The notes under the pieces: generated by a model | The model's input: only the letters and a program-made list of their open reading frames with translations | What the model was told of the DNA's origin: nothing | Database searches by the model: none | Shown here: piece after piece, positions 45,540 to 57,889 of the stretch | Numbering within the stretch: the first letter of the stretch is position 1 | Layout of the letters: every line of letters begins with the position of its first letter | Assembly: GCF_040412425.1 (NCBI RefSeq) | Contig: NC_089742.1 | Location: 72,179,006 to 72,243,005 of the forward strand | From: Macrobrachium rosenbergii | Taxonomy: Eukaryota; Arthropoda; Malacostraca; Decapoda; Palaemonidae | Length of the DNA stretch: 64,000 nt | Direction: 5' to 3' | Program-made: the position numbers and the translations under genes

Positions 45540-45685
45540 AACCAATAGGCCTATAGTTCATTAGTATAATTTACAGAGACAGCACTGGATTTTATGGGAA
45601 CATACCGATATAAATCCAGCCTTGTCCAGCATTTGAACATGGGACATCTGCAAGCATGTTACAATTACACCACAAGGGCCTTTTC
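45540..45685 (-). mobile_element. tRNA-derived SINE fragment
   Basis: On the minus strand, from 45682: GGCCCTTGTGGTGTAATTG (A-box-like), then CCCATGTTCAAATGCTGG (B-box-like) and a closing AAGGCTGG that can pair with the start as an acceptor stem. The body follows leftward to about 45540. The anticodon part is shortened, so a functional tRNA is unlikely. Confidence 0.6.
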
Positions 45686-45699
45686 TACACTGTTGGAAC

Positions 45700-48600
45700 T
45701 CATGATCAAAATATCATTATTCATGCAAATAAAAATATAACATACTAGGCAACATCCTACAAAAATATAACTAGGCAAGATGTACACATACTTTTATTGA
45801 CAAATATCACCATCATACATGGGCTACACTTAACATACTTGTAACCTATTTAGCTTACATATAAGTTACAATACTAATATCAAGTAATTCAGCTTTAAAT
45901 GTTATCTTTAACTCAAAGTCAAGCATAGTCTAATAATACATCATATTTAGGCTACACAACTGTCATACATTCTTATAGGCCTAACACAGTTACAGTTAGG
46001 CATAAGCCTAAGATGTATCATCATCTCCTTTAAACCCATACTCAACTCTGCCTTATCAATTCATAAATAACTTACTACAGATCTATTACTCTTGTAGCAG
46101 CATCAGTGCCAAGCATCAGTCAAATGAGATATAATAAATGCCTGCTTTCATTTAACCTGACTAATTAGCGTGCCTTGCGTATTATTTACTCTACTGATAC
46201 CAAATTCTTCTGCTTTTAAAATTAAACAAGTAACAACTGAGCTGAACATATGTTCACCTTATGGATTTGCCTAACCTACTGTGGATTTCAACTCGGATTA
46301 TGCAGATCCCTTATATAATTAAGGACATGTGAAGGCAACCAGGCCTAAAATATAGATACGGCCTCTTTAACTTCAAACGTTTGCTTCGTTATTCCTTGTA
46401 AATTCAAATAAACCCGATTACTAAAAGCCTATTAAGCCTTTAGTATCATGAAAACTTGGCTTTTAACAACACAAAGACGGATCTCACTAATACTAACTTA
46501 CAACTGATGACCCCGTTTCAATAGGTTAAATGATTAACATTTGTACAACAATACCGAGTGACCATCACCATATCTTTTCAGGCTAATGACAGTTTTGTTT
46601 ATTTTGCAATGCACGACAGGCTAGTTTACCCGATAGCATAAAGCTATTGCTCGTTTGCCAGGTTCCAAAAGCCCGAGGATGAGACGATTGTCATACAGAG
46701 ACATATAATAAATTTCATAAATTTCATTTGCGGTTCGAGACTTCGGATGAGTTTGGGTGTCAAGCAATATGGCCTCCTCTTACCGACAAAACCAAAAGAT
46801 GACATTGCGTTTAAAAACCTTTCCTATACAAGCATCGGTCCCTCTTTCCCCTTTGTGATTCAATACACTCAATTTGTATAACCTCTAATATATCTGGGAA
46901 CACAACTCGACTTGTACCAATGAAAATCTTAAATACAATACGTAAATACTTACGATATAGAATTGCAATGCAGAAACGGTGGCTTCTTGTGGTTATAATG
47001 CTTCGCCGGTTTGCCACCAGGGCGTCGCCACATTCGCTATGAGCGCCATATTTTTTCTCGATGTAAACAAACCAATACACATCACAGTAGTTACCGTGGG
47101 ACCCCTGCGAGCAAAATTTCCGCTACTGCGTAATTGACTTTTTATCATCACGAAAATGTTGACATATTTAGAAAACTCCAGCGACAGTATCCACTGCAGG
47201 TTTGTCATGTTCAATGTAATTCTTAGGCCAAAAATGTATTGTAGTCATAGGCCGAAACCTTGGATATTTTGTGGTCATGACGTGTCTTCCCTCTGGTATG
47301 GCGATGTTTAGGCTGAATGGCACTGTTGCGTAGAGTTAAAAATTAGTCCCACTGTTTAGAATTGAGACTGGTGTAGGGTAATTAACTTGAAAGTAAGGGG
47401 TCGAGTGCTAAGTGTTCCATAATTAGTTTCACATGTCCGACTTGTTTGTAAGAATTTGTGCAGATGTATGGTACAGGACCGTCACCAGACAAAGAAGTCA
47501 CCAAGACACAAAAGATAGTCCATTTCTTATGTTACATGTCAGGTTAGGTCCATAAGTGCCTGAAAGATATTTAAAGGGATTCATCATACTTTCCAAATTC
47601 TTCCTTAAACAGGAAAATATAGGTGAATTGCATTCTGATTTTGGTAATTTTTTTTTTTTAATGAGCAGGTTACAAGTCAGTCCTATAGGCCAGTGCGTCA
47701 GTCACATCCTGTAAGTTTGTAACTATAGGCTGGTCTGTTATACACTTTAAGATCTCTAGGGTAGGGTGAATAAAGAATTTCCATGTTGACAAATGGCTCA
47801 CTGGTTATGATAAAAGTATGTGGTTAGCACAATCTCAAGTAAAACTTTTCTTGTTAAATGTAAAGGAAAAGGCCACACGATATTATTTATTGATATAATT
47901 TTTTAGGAAAAAAATATAGAAGATGGTACAAGTGGGATAATATAAGAATATTACCAAGATAATGAAAAATTTACCATCTTTTGCTAATGTTTTTACATTC
48001 ATCCCTGAGTACTAGAGAAAAGTCAAATTTTTTACAAAATACAGTGAATTTCTCATTATCTTTGTACATTTCTCAAATTATCTCATCTGTACTGCATTAC
48101 ATACACCATCTTCTACATTGTTTAGCAGAAAAATTATATTAAAAAATTACATATTTGTGCAGCCGTCTGCTTTACATTTACAATTTTCTAAAGTAAAGCC
48201 ATGAGTTTAAAACTGACCTTAAAAATTCATTTTATTTTAGATATTTTCTTTGGAAACCAAATAATTTTGTCTTAAAAACAAAGAAATGCTGCATAATTTG
48301 TGACCTGCACACTTAGAAGTTCAGCTGTCACTCAAATGACCTAATCTTGAACCAACCATCTACTCAAATAACTGTTGTGGTCAAGCTGCCAATGTGGTAA
48401 GATGATATGGAAATCCAAGGTTGTAAATGACAGGTCTCAGGTAAAACCATAAACAGGAGATTAACATTAAGGAAAGATTTATATGGCTAAATAGATTTTG
48501 TTGTGCTTGTTTTCCTACCTAGGCACGCCCTAGCGATCTTGGAGTGTTTACCGTATATACTGCATATTATTAGTTAAATAAAGTGTTGTGAAATTTTAAA

Positions 48601-50765
48601 ATTGCATATTTTATATTTTTAAGAAAAAAAGGCTACTAGGCATGGTTTACTCTAGGTTTGTCATATGTATGGTTTACATAGTGAGAGTGAAGTTTAAAAC
48701 TAGTGTCTAAGTAGGCTACAGGATAAATTGCTTTTTACTAGCCTATCAGCTTTTTTTAAAGTGAAAGTTTTTGTCTAAAATTAGTTTTAAATTTAAAAGA
48801 TTTTTTGCCTGAAGGTTAGGTGAGGCTCATTATTGTCCGTGGTCATTTCCATAATTGATGGTGCTTTATATGTACAGAGTATGTTTTAGGTTATTTGCTG
48901 TCGAGGGAAGATTGACCTAATGAAGCACGTTTCAAAGGAATTTGAACGTGAAGAAAAGCAAATAGTGATATATCAAAGGTTGTAAGTGAGAGAGTATCAA
49001 ATTGTGAAAAGCATAAAATATATTGTTTGTATAAATTTGAGTTATGTGTAAGAGCAAAGAAATATTTGCTCGTAATGAGATAAGGTACAAAATACAGTCA
49101 TTTTTTCACTTTGAGTATGTTAATTCCACAGTAATTTCATGTTAGATTTCCCCCTTATATTGAAATTTACCATTTCCTCTACCTCAGATATCAAAAATTA
49201 ATGTATTGCTGTAAATTACGCCAGAATATCAGTATGTTTTAATAGTCATGTTGCGTTTTCTCAGGAATTTTATAAATTCATAATAGCAGTATAAATACAA
49301 ATATAGTCATGGCTGTTTAGTTGAATACTAGAGACATTAATTCATCATATTGACAATATGAAATAGTTGTGATGAGTGTTTATAGCAGTCTGTGAAATTC
49401 TTTGAAGTTAGAATATTGAAGCAGGCATAACTGATATGTTTGAAGTGAGCATCATTATAGCTGACATTTGGAAACGATGATTAAAACATCACGACCAAAA
49501 GCTAAAGTAAGAAAAAATGTTAAAGAGAAAGACTGAACAAATTTTGTTCATTCATAGTTACAAGCATATATATAGGCCTAATTATTTTGTTTTTATGTCT
49601 AAAAAATAGAGCAACAATAAAAAGTGCAAGAATTACAAATGGAACATACAAAAGAGGGAAAGAATTTGAAACTTAGAGGAACAGTGCTCCTAATTTAAAA
49701 GATTCACTGTGTACAAGTAATTCTGATGATGTTAGAGCATGTTTGACTTTAGTGCTGTTGAAGTGCCTCTATTACTATAATGTTGAAACTTTTAAATTGC
49801 AAGGGCTATATAAGAAGGTCTTGTCATGTAATTACAGGATTATATGTTGATGAACTACAAGTCTCCCCATCAGTTGAATTTTATAATGCTTCACTTTTTG
49901 GAGTACTGTATATGGTGCATTATAAATATAAAGATTTTGAATCATATAACGGGAAAGTGCAGGCCTACATCATAAAACTACTTGAAACACTGACTGTGGA
50001 AAAGAAAAATTTTTATTTCACTCAGAAGAAATGTTAACCTGAAAATGATGAAGGCATTTTAACACTAAAGAATAAATTATTAAGAGCTAATAACATTTTG
50101 TTGTTGTTCAATGAGTTATTAGTTTTCCTTTTACAGAATATTGTTTATTTTGTGAATTTTCTTTTCACATTAATAAGCATTTTTTGCTTTGATTAATTTT
50201 TTTTAGATTTTTACACTTTTAGGTTTGTACTATATTTAACCATCTTTATTTTCTTTTATTTATTTATACTGCATTGTATACATAGGTTGAGAGAGAAGTA
50301 TGTTAATCAAAAGTCCAGCAGTAAAGTTGTTTTAGAGAGTAAAATGGTAATTGGGATTTTTGCGTAAGTTGTGGTTTATTCCTGTTGATGACAGAAATTT
50401 AAGTGGGCAAACTGAGAAAAGCCATACAGCGACCTCCTTAGATGTAAAGTCTGATTATGATTGCTTATTATTAGATTTGTTTATAAGGTACTCATGAAAT
50501 GACCAGCTCAGTTTTTGTAAATTATTTTTATGAGAATTTCTGTATATATATATGTATATGTATGTATGTATACTGTACTGTCCATTGCATTGCTGAGCTC
50601 AAATATAGTGGCACATGCTGTGGAAGTTTACTGTACCGTGTCACTTTTTCTGAAGTCAACTCTTGTTATGGGAAAAGGCTTAATGTTTAAAAATCAAAAA
50701 TATATACAAACATTAAGGTACAAATTTCATTTAATATCCAATTTGCTCTACCTTAGAAATAACAT
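45700..50765. other. no gene recognised; one CpG-richer unique stretch
   Basis: Mostly unique AT-rich sequence without repeats that I recognise. The stretch 46560-47340 has visibly more CG dinucleotides and fewer low-complexity runs, with short ORFs on the minus strand (46993-47214, 73 codons, and 46811-47080, 89 codons) that match nothing I know. A plus-strand ORF of 85 codons (49780-50037) is likewise unrecognised. This is the part most likely to hold host exons or a promoter. Confidence 0.35.
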
Positions 50766-50772
50766 ACGTATA

Positions 50773-51131
50773 CAGTGGATCCCTGTTTATTCGCGATTCA
50801 GCAGTCGCAGAATCAATTATTTGCAGACTTTTCTGTGGATCGCATTTTTCAGTAAGTTGCGGAAAATTCAGTAATTCGCGGATTTTTTCTTCGAAAAATA
50901 TTCACTGATTACTGTATTTTCATGTTATTTTTGTGACTAAATACAAAAATGTATTTAATCACAAAAATAACAAAAATAGGCAATTATGAGCATTTTTAGA
51001 GGGGTCTTTGGTGTTCCAGTTATTAAAATATACAGTTATAAGTGTTTTTAGAGGGGTTCCAATATATCGCAGATTTTTGGTATTCGCATGTGGTTGTGGT
51101 ACCTAACCCCCGCGAGTACGGGGGTCCACTG
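50773..51131. mobile_element. Tigger-like MITE, 359 bp
   Basis: The left end CAGTGGATCCCTGTTTATTC and the right end GAGTACGGGGGTCCACTG are imperfect inverted repeats; TA flanks both sides (50771-50772 and 51132-51133). The centre has a palindrome (GTTATTTTTGTGACTAAATAC and complement, near 50930-50980). CAG-start, TA duplication and the CGCG-containing ends fit the Tigger/pogo group. Confidence 0.8.
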
Positions 51132-51157
51132 TATATTGAAGGGGAATTATAATTGAT

Positions 51158-51249
51158 AAGTGGTTCGTCATCTCACAGGCTTGAACCACTTACACAGGAA
51201 CCAACAGTGTTCAATGACACTCCTTAAACCACTCCGCTATCAAGAGAGG
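51158..51249 (-). mobile_element. tRNA-Ser-like SINE head or tRNA pseudogene
   Basis: Minus strand: GATAGCGGAGTGGTTTAAGG (A-box), GTGTCATTGAACACT (anticodon-like hairpin), a long variable-arm-like stretch, and GTGGTTCAAGCCTG (B-box). The long variable arm fits a serine or leucine tRNA. The acceptor stem is weak, so a working tRNA is unlikely. It ends about 25 bp from the adjacent MITE. Confidence 0.5.
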
Positions 51250-51499
51250 GATAAGTTGATACTGACTCTGCTGTAGAAATCCCCATCGAACGCAAGTACA
51301 GTATTTGTACTTAGTGTCGGTATCAACCCACTTCCATCGTGATAGCCAATTGGTGCATTTGAGACACGTAGCTATTTTTATGAAGGAATTTTTATCACAT
51401 CACCATGATTTTTTATACATAAACATTATTTTGGTTTTTAACTTCATAAGAGGAGTTGGCTTCAGAATAAAAAAAGTTAGACATTGCAGTAAAATGTCC

Positions 51500-52860
51500 A
51501 TAGTATTAACCGCCATATTTTTCTGCACAGGTTGCTCAGCAATGCAATTGACCTCCCTTCACACTTTTGTGCTTTCTGTAACCCTTTGGAATTATGCATT
51601 CTTATCACTAACCTGTTGTCATTCATTCTTTTATGTCACATGACCAAACCATCTCAAGATATGTACTTTCACCAGTCCTTTCACCTTCATGAACTTTTTT
51701 ACCACTTTTGCATACAGTATATGGACATTGCTTGCTGTTTCAGTTCTTGCGCCACATGCGATATGCAGTCACTTCATTTTAACAGCTTTAGCCTTTTTTC
51801 TTTCATTCACATTCTATTTCATTCCAAGAGCATTTCATGCATTCCAACCTTTGCTTCCATACACTGTACAAATGCAAGCCTTCTCAGTCAATTACACACA
51901 CCTGATTACCTTTCTTGTTCAACTATACTGTAACTTGCCACTTCTGTCCTCCAGTCATTATGATAGTTATTCCCAAACACTTATACAAATTGACTAATTC
52001 AATTCTTCCACCATTGGTATTAACATTCATTGTTTTATCCTCTTGATGTCCATTTATCCTCATAACCTTATCATTGCTTACGTTTACTCGCAACTTTCTC
52101 CTCTTGCAAAAACTTAGATATTTACTAAGTTCTACAGTTTATTTTCACAACCCTTCATCAGTGCTGTACTGTGTCATCTGCAAACATCAACCATACCCTG
52201 GCACGCTGTTGTCCCATACATATAGAATCCCTTCTCTGACATATATCATTCCAAACATAAGCATATTAAGTAACTGTGGAGACTTGCACATCCCTGTCAC
52301 AGACCTTTTTTTTACCCCCTTATCCTATCTGAATATTCTACCATACTTCAGTCATAAAGACTGGAGTCTGTCTCAACAACTTGTCGTCTATGCTTGTCAT
52401 CCTCAACACCCGCCAAATTATGTCTCAAGCTTTTCCTCTGCATTGTCAAATCCCACGCTACTCTTCCCCTATTATTCCTTCGGTCATGTCTTATTTTCTT
52501 ATTCAGAATTGCACCCTGCACCCTCCCTGGTATACTAAGTAATGTTATGCCCCCCATAGTTTGTAGTTTGCTAATCACCTTGACCATTATAGACCATTAT
52601 ACAATAAAACTTACGCATTCTTTCTGAACTCTTCCGTTATCCAGACATACCTTACAAACCTTGTTCAGCAGCTCAGTTACAATACCACTATTCTACCACA
52701 AGATTTCACTTGTAATCCCATCCACTTCTGGTGTCATATCATCCTTCATTGTCTTGTGCCATTCAACTCTGCCTTTCTTCTATTTTCACATTGAACAGAT
52801 CATCAAAATACTCGCTCCATTGAACCTAGATTGTATTAATATCAGTATTTTCATATAAAA
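51500..52860 (-). pseudogene. LINE reverse transcriptase, third family member
   Basis: Minus strand, in order: NLQTMGGITLLSIPGRVQGA with ILNKKIRHD (RT start, about 52550), WLMFADDTVQH (catalytic FADD box near 52180), KFLQEEKLRVNV-like and MRINGHQEDK (near 52050), NVNTNGG, and HILRWFGHVT (C-terminal motif near 51650). Frameshifts interrupt each block. The FADD aspartates are present. The sequence is clearly different from the LINEs at 15.6 and 37.5 kb though of the same general type. Confidence 0.75.
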
Positions 52861-53189
52861 TCCATTTGTTCATTAACCCTCCTTTAATTCAAGTCCCTGT
52901 AGAACAAATTGTTTTTAAAGATCTTGCACATCTTTTCCATTTGTTTTATTACGTGCTCTCCTTTTTATTTTCACTTTCTTCTTTACTACTCTATTCATCC
53001 TGTTGTGAACCTGTATGTGAAGTGCGTAATCCTATGTCAGGTAATTTTTCCTGAGATAAATTTTTCATCTCATTACTAAGTGCATTTCCTCATCTTGAAT
53101 GCCGAAAGTTGATGAAAGTGAGAAGTTAAGTTTTGATTCCCACTTCCTCTCTTCTATCTTGCTGTTCAGTGTCTCTAACTATTACTTCT

Positions 53190-53480
53190 TTTTTATTATT
53201 ATTATTATTATTTACTTCTTTTTATTATTATTATTATTATTCAGATGATTAACCCTATTCATAAGGAACAAGCTCACAAAGGGCAATGACCTGAAATTGG
53301 GCTTCCAAAGAATGTGGAGCAACTGTGGGGTTTTCTCCCGTATCCACCTTTAGGTCCTTTTACTTCATCTCTTTTATTTTCTGGCTCCCTCTGTCTTGGT
53401 TAAAAAAATACCTTAGTTTAACCAAACCACTGAGCTGATTAACAGCTCTCCTAGGGCTGGCCCGAAGGATGGTGCCCCAT
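53190..53480 (-). mobile_element. SINE/LINE tail fragments with (ATT)n
   Basis: The minus-strand segment 53480-53400 (CCTTCGGGCCAGCCCTAGGA, AGCTGTTAATCAGCTCAGTG, GGTTAAACTAAGGTA) repeats the 3' body of the SINE at 32.2 kb. Downstream, GAATAGGGTTAATCATCTGA followed by (AAT)n (53190-53240) is a repeat tail that I recall from decapod genomes. Confidence 0.65.
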
Positions 53481-53599
53481 CCAACTCCATGTTTTCGCTT
53501 TCTTAAGCACTGAATGGCTGAAAATGCCCCAGTGATTGGCTTGACAGCCTAAATTTCATGAACCGAAATCATGGACCACATGCTCATCACCACAGTTTT

Positions 53600-56500
53600 T
53601 TTTCTTGCTGCAGTCAGTCTTACCAATGCAACCTTCAAACTAACACTTTTGTACCCTTTCACTCCTTCCCAGTGTTACTGATGTTGTAAAAGCTAACCCT
53701 TCTTTTAACCAAGCCACACACAACCACTCTGTGTCCTCATCCCTGCACATGGTGTGCTTTTCATCTTTGTCTCATGAAGTGCCAAAATGCCCTTTAAATT
53801 ACTTCTCTTGTCCACTACAGCCATGCACATTCCAAACCACAACACATAATATTTTATTGTACAGCACAGTGCTTCATTTAAAAGGGGCGGGGTGTATATC
53901 AGCTTAGTATGGTATATTGGGCTAGAAATCTCATGCCCCAGTTAAGAGGGTGAGATTGGTATTATATTACTTCCCTAGCATCCCACAATAGTGAAAGTGT
54001 GCTTGCCATTGGCCTTGGGAGAAGCAGCTCATCTGCCATTATGGGAGCATTTCCTTACGTCAAAGGGATCCACTATGATGAAAAAGGCACTCCTTTCTTA
54101 GGTTATATTTTGACAATATCCTGAACTGTTTGCACTTCCTGGGGTAGCAATGTCCAAGTTTTACCACTTACATATTACAAGCAGGAAATATTGCTTAGTA
54201 AATAATAATAACTAATAATAACTTCCCAAACCCCCCTGGGGATTTGAACTGCTGTTCACTGGAAGTAGGCCAAGGCTTTATCCATTCCTAAAATGAGAAA
54301 AACCAGATATATAGTTGCATATTCTTGCAATCGTAGTAAGCACAATTACACCTTTATTTGCGGTTTCACCCTTTCACTGCCTGCTCAGGGAGGAAGGGGG
54401 TGAAACTATACATGAGATTGCAGTAGTGCCTGCTAAGATTTCAAGCATATGCAGTTGCATATTTGGTTTCTATTTATGTCATCTGCATTAGCAGTGGTTC
54501 AGATCCTCAAGGTGCAAGATATTGTTAGCAATGCACCATTTACAGTCACTATGATACTAGTCATCTGTAAATTGTAGGACTATACATGCAGCTTTTGTTG
54601 GCCCTAACAGAAAGACTTATCTCCCCTGTGATAATAATATAATTAGAAGTGTAGAAGGGAGCAGATGCTTACTGTTAACAACTGACATAAGGGTATGACA
54701 GATAGGTTAAACTGTAAAGCTGCAGTTCAGTCAGTTAAAATTGCCTGACCTGTGGTTTTACAGTTTAATTTATGTATGTTTTATTCTTTTCTCAGTTATA
54801 AACAGTAAGCATTGGCTTCCTTCCCCAGTTTTATGTTACTGTATTGTTATATTCATCCACCAGGTTATTAACTTGTAGAGCAAGTTTCCATGAATAGAGT
54901 TCCTTTGCATGAAAAAGTAAAGAGGAAGAAAAAAGTGATGTACCATTAATAATACAAGTTCCTTGGGGTTTGTTTTCCGTCTTTTCCTCCTTTTTTATCA
55001 CTGAATGCTTTGAGTCTAAATTTTTTGTTCATGCTTTTGCTGATGTTTAACCCCCACTATTTTTTTTTTTTTTTTTTTTTTCACACCCATCTGTCCTGTT
55101 AAGTCACCCTACCAATTAAGCCATGGGGACTTTAGTGTTTGCTCTCCATTGAACTGTTCTTCCATATGTCAGTTTGTTTATGTTGCTACAATGGTTGACA
55201 TCATTCATAGGTGTTCTTGAAAGGAAAATATCTGTTGGTTCATTGGTATGTTTGAACTTAAATTTTAACTTTATTTTGTATGAATATTCCAGGAAAGAGA
55301 AAATACTGTACCAAGTCTGTGTATTCAGTATATGACTTCTAATCTGTAAGGTATGCATTCTCCACTAATGGAACCCTTTTAGATGATGCAAACATAATTC
55401 ACCTTATTACATTGGCTGTGACTTTGTTACTAAAAATTGCTGTCATCTGGGCATTCATGTTTCAGAAACACACCTTGTCAGAGTTTACTTTGTTGAACTG
55501 CAGTGGTGTAATTTTTGACATTTTTCAGTTAGTTGGAGCTTAAAAAGAGGTGGGTAGGGAACATGTCACTTAGATTGCTTGTTCATGCTTGCTCTTCAAT
55601 TATTCTGACTTCTTATATGAATTAGACTCATACATAGTTTAGTAAAGTATATTTAAACTTACCCCAAGACAGTTTCTGCCATGTCTACTCTTCTGTTGAC
55701 TTCTCCAGTTCTGTTTGATGGCTATGTAATTCAGCCTTTCACTTCTATTTTCATTTTTGTTTAGGTTCCCTTATATTCATCTTAGAGAGAACACATTGTT
55801 TTTAAGGTTGAGAAACTCGGTTGAAAGTTTTTATTTATGTTGTTAGGCCTTTTCTCTGTTTCAGTTACCACGGCCCTGTTTTGGCCTTATTTGTCCCTGG
55901 TTGGAATTACTGCTGTGCCCATATATTTGGGGTGTTTTGTTTTGATTGCCCAGTCCATTAATTTATCTGAAGATCTGAAGCCACAGCAAATGTTTAAAAG
56001 AGAATAAAACAGGACCAAGTACACATCTTTGGGGCACAATGTACAAATTTGTGATTTTTAAGTATCATTTGGTGAAATATTTTTGCATAGGATTACCTTA
56101 GCTTAAAGTACAGGTACCCTATTGTTACTGAAAAATTAATTTACTGTACAGTAGTTGTATTAATTATAGCCATCTCCTAGTGCCCAGCAAACTGAGCTAC
56201 CATAAAGCCCTTGTATTAGGTATCACATTAATTTTAAATTATGTTGTGGATGTAAGAGTGGGTGTTCCTCCCAAACATACACAGTAGTTTGGAGAATAAC
56301 CAATTTCAAGTTGTATCTTCTTATGTCTAAATGAGCATATATTTCAAAACCAGCTGCAGTATTGCATATCATTTCTGACAAACTTTATGAACTGGTGGTA
56401 AAATTGTTAGAAGGCCTGATTTTTACTTGGATTACTGATTTTAAGAGCACGAATATAGAACTTTCACCTTCACACCTCTGCATGACTTGGATTTTCATTT

Positions 56501-56747
56501 GGTTTTACTTTTGCCCATACAGTACTGCACATTGCATGATTTTTACATGTCATGAAGTCTGCACATTTTCTCTCTCTCTCTCAATCCACTGGTCATTTAG
56601 GTGACCCCAATATAAGACCGAATTCTGCTTGCTTGTATTTAGTTCCAAAGTCTGCTACAAGTGATGACCAAATTCACTTAGAAGAGGGCCTAAAGATGGT
56701 AATCCCTGTACAGTACATAGAGGGATGGAACGTGTCTGCTGGTACAA

Positions 56748-56750
<3 letters not shown>
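53600..56750. other. no gene recognised
   Basis: AT-rich with a 23-base poly-T run (55058-55081) and several chance ORFs. No RNA gene or protein homolog identified. Confidence 0.4.

Positions 56751-56752
<2 letters not shown>

Positions 56753-56827
<75 letters not shown>
56753..56827. repeat. (CT)n microsatellite
   Basis: 75 bp of CT alternation. The SLSLSL and RERERE readings over it are artefacts. Confidence 0.97.
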
Positions 56828-56830
<3 letters not shown>

Positions 56831-57497
56831 AGCAAAAAGCTAGTTTTTTGGTGGGATGGGTTTAAAAAACTTAAAACATTCGTCACTTCCATATTTAACT
56901 GAAGTATGTACTGAGGGCCTGATGTACTAAATACTTAACTCCTCCATCATTACATACACTAACACAGAAGCCTCATCAGAAGTATGTCGGTTTTTCTGAC
57001 GTTTACTAACCTTTACATATTCCCACTTATGATGAGCAATTTTACCCTATCATATTACTATTTTTGCCACAACATTAATCAGTACTTGTTTGGTCTCCCA
57101 TCACCCATATCTGACTAGGGTGTGCAACGTAGTACACCACTTTCATTAGGATAATCCTATGGTTTAAAATGCATTAACATCTTTTCACCCATGCTAACCT
57201 TTTTACTAGGTTGTTTTTCATATTTTGTTTGTCTTACTGTTTAATTTTGATGAAGCATCATTTGCTGATAGTGCATCACAACAGCATCCACCAACTTTCA
57301 TTCATTCACTTTAAACTACAAAATTTTTCTTCACTAAGATGAGTTGAGGTTAACAATCCCATAAATCATTCTAGCTCTTGCCTCAGTAAATCTGCCTCTT
57401 TTAAGCCACAGATGCACATTTCTTACTGTCTTCCTTTCCATCTTCCTTCCTTGTCAGTGACTACTTTTATTTATATCTTCACTCTTAATTTTAGTTT

Positions 57498-57881
57498 TCT
57501 GTAAAAGAAAACTATTGTGCTGGCTTTGTCTGTCCGTCAGCACTTTTTTTGTCCACCCTCAGATCTTAAAAACTACTGAGGTTGGAGGGCTGCAAATTGG
57601 TATGTTGATCATCCACCCTGCAATCATCAGCCATGCCAAATTGCAGCCATCTAGTGTCTGTAGTTTTTATTTTATTTAAGGTTATTAAAGTTAGTCATGG
57701 TCGTGCATCTGGCAACAATATGGACAGGCCACCACCAGGTTATGTTTAAATTTTCTTGAGCCGCAGCTCATACAGCATTATACTGAGACCACCAAATGAT
57801 AGATCTATTTTCGGTGGCCATGATTGTATGCTGTACAGAAAACTCGATTGTGCCGAAGAAATTTGGCGCATTTTTTACTTG
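57498..57881 (+). mobile_element. non-autonomous Helitron-like repeat
   Basis: Begins TCTGTAAAAGAAAACTATTG and ends with a hairpin (TGTGCCGAAG/ATTTGGCGCA, 57850-57871) followed ten bases later by CTTG at 57878-57881. A 5' TC, a hairpin near the 3' end, and a CTRR-like end (here CTTG, not exact) are Helitron features. The internal sequence (GTCTGTCCGTCAGCACTTTT, CTCATACAGCATTATACTGA) is one that I recall as a frequent decapod repeat. No coding capacity, and no terminal inverted repeats. Confidence 0.55.
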
Positions 57882-57889
57882 TTTAACTT

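Noticed and set aside
46811..47214. Two overlapping minus-strand ORFs in the CpG-richer stretch as a gene
   Set aside because: They overlap in different frames without homology; kept only as a regional observation.
56165..56220. Minus-strand TGGTAGCTCAGTTTGCTGGGC, like a tRNA A-box
   Set aside because: No B-box at the right distance and no acceptor pairing.
56552..56902. 116-codon frame with an SLSLSL block
   Set aside because: Driven by the (CT)n repeat; the flanks show no homology.
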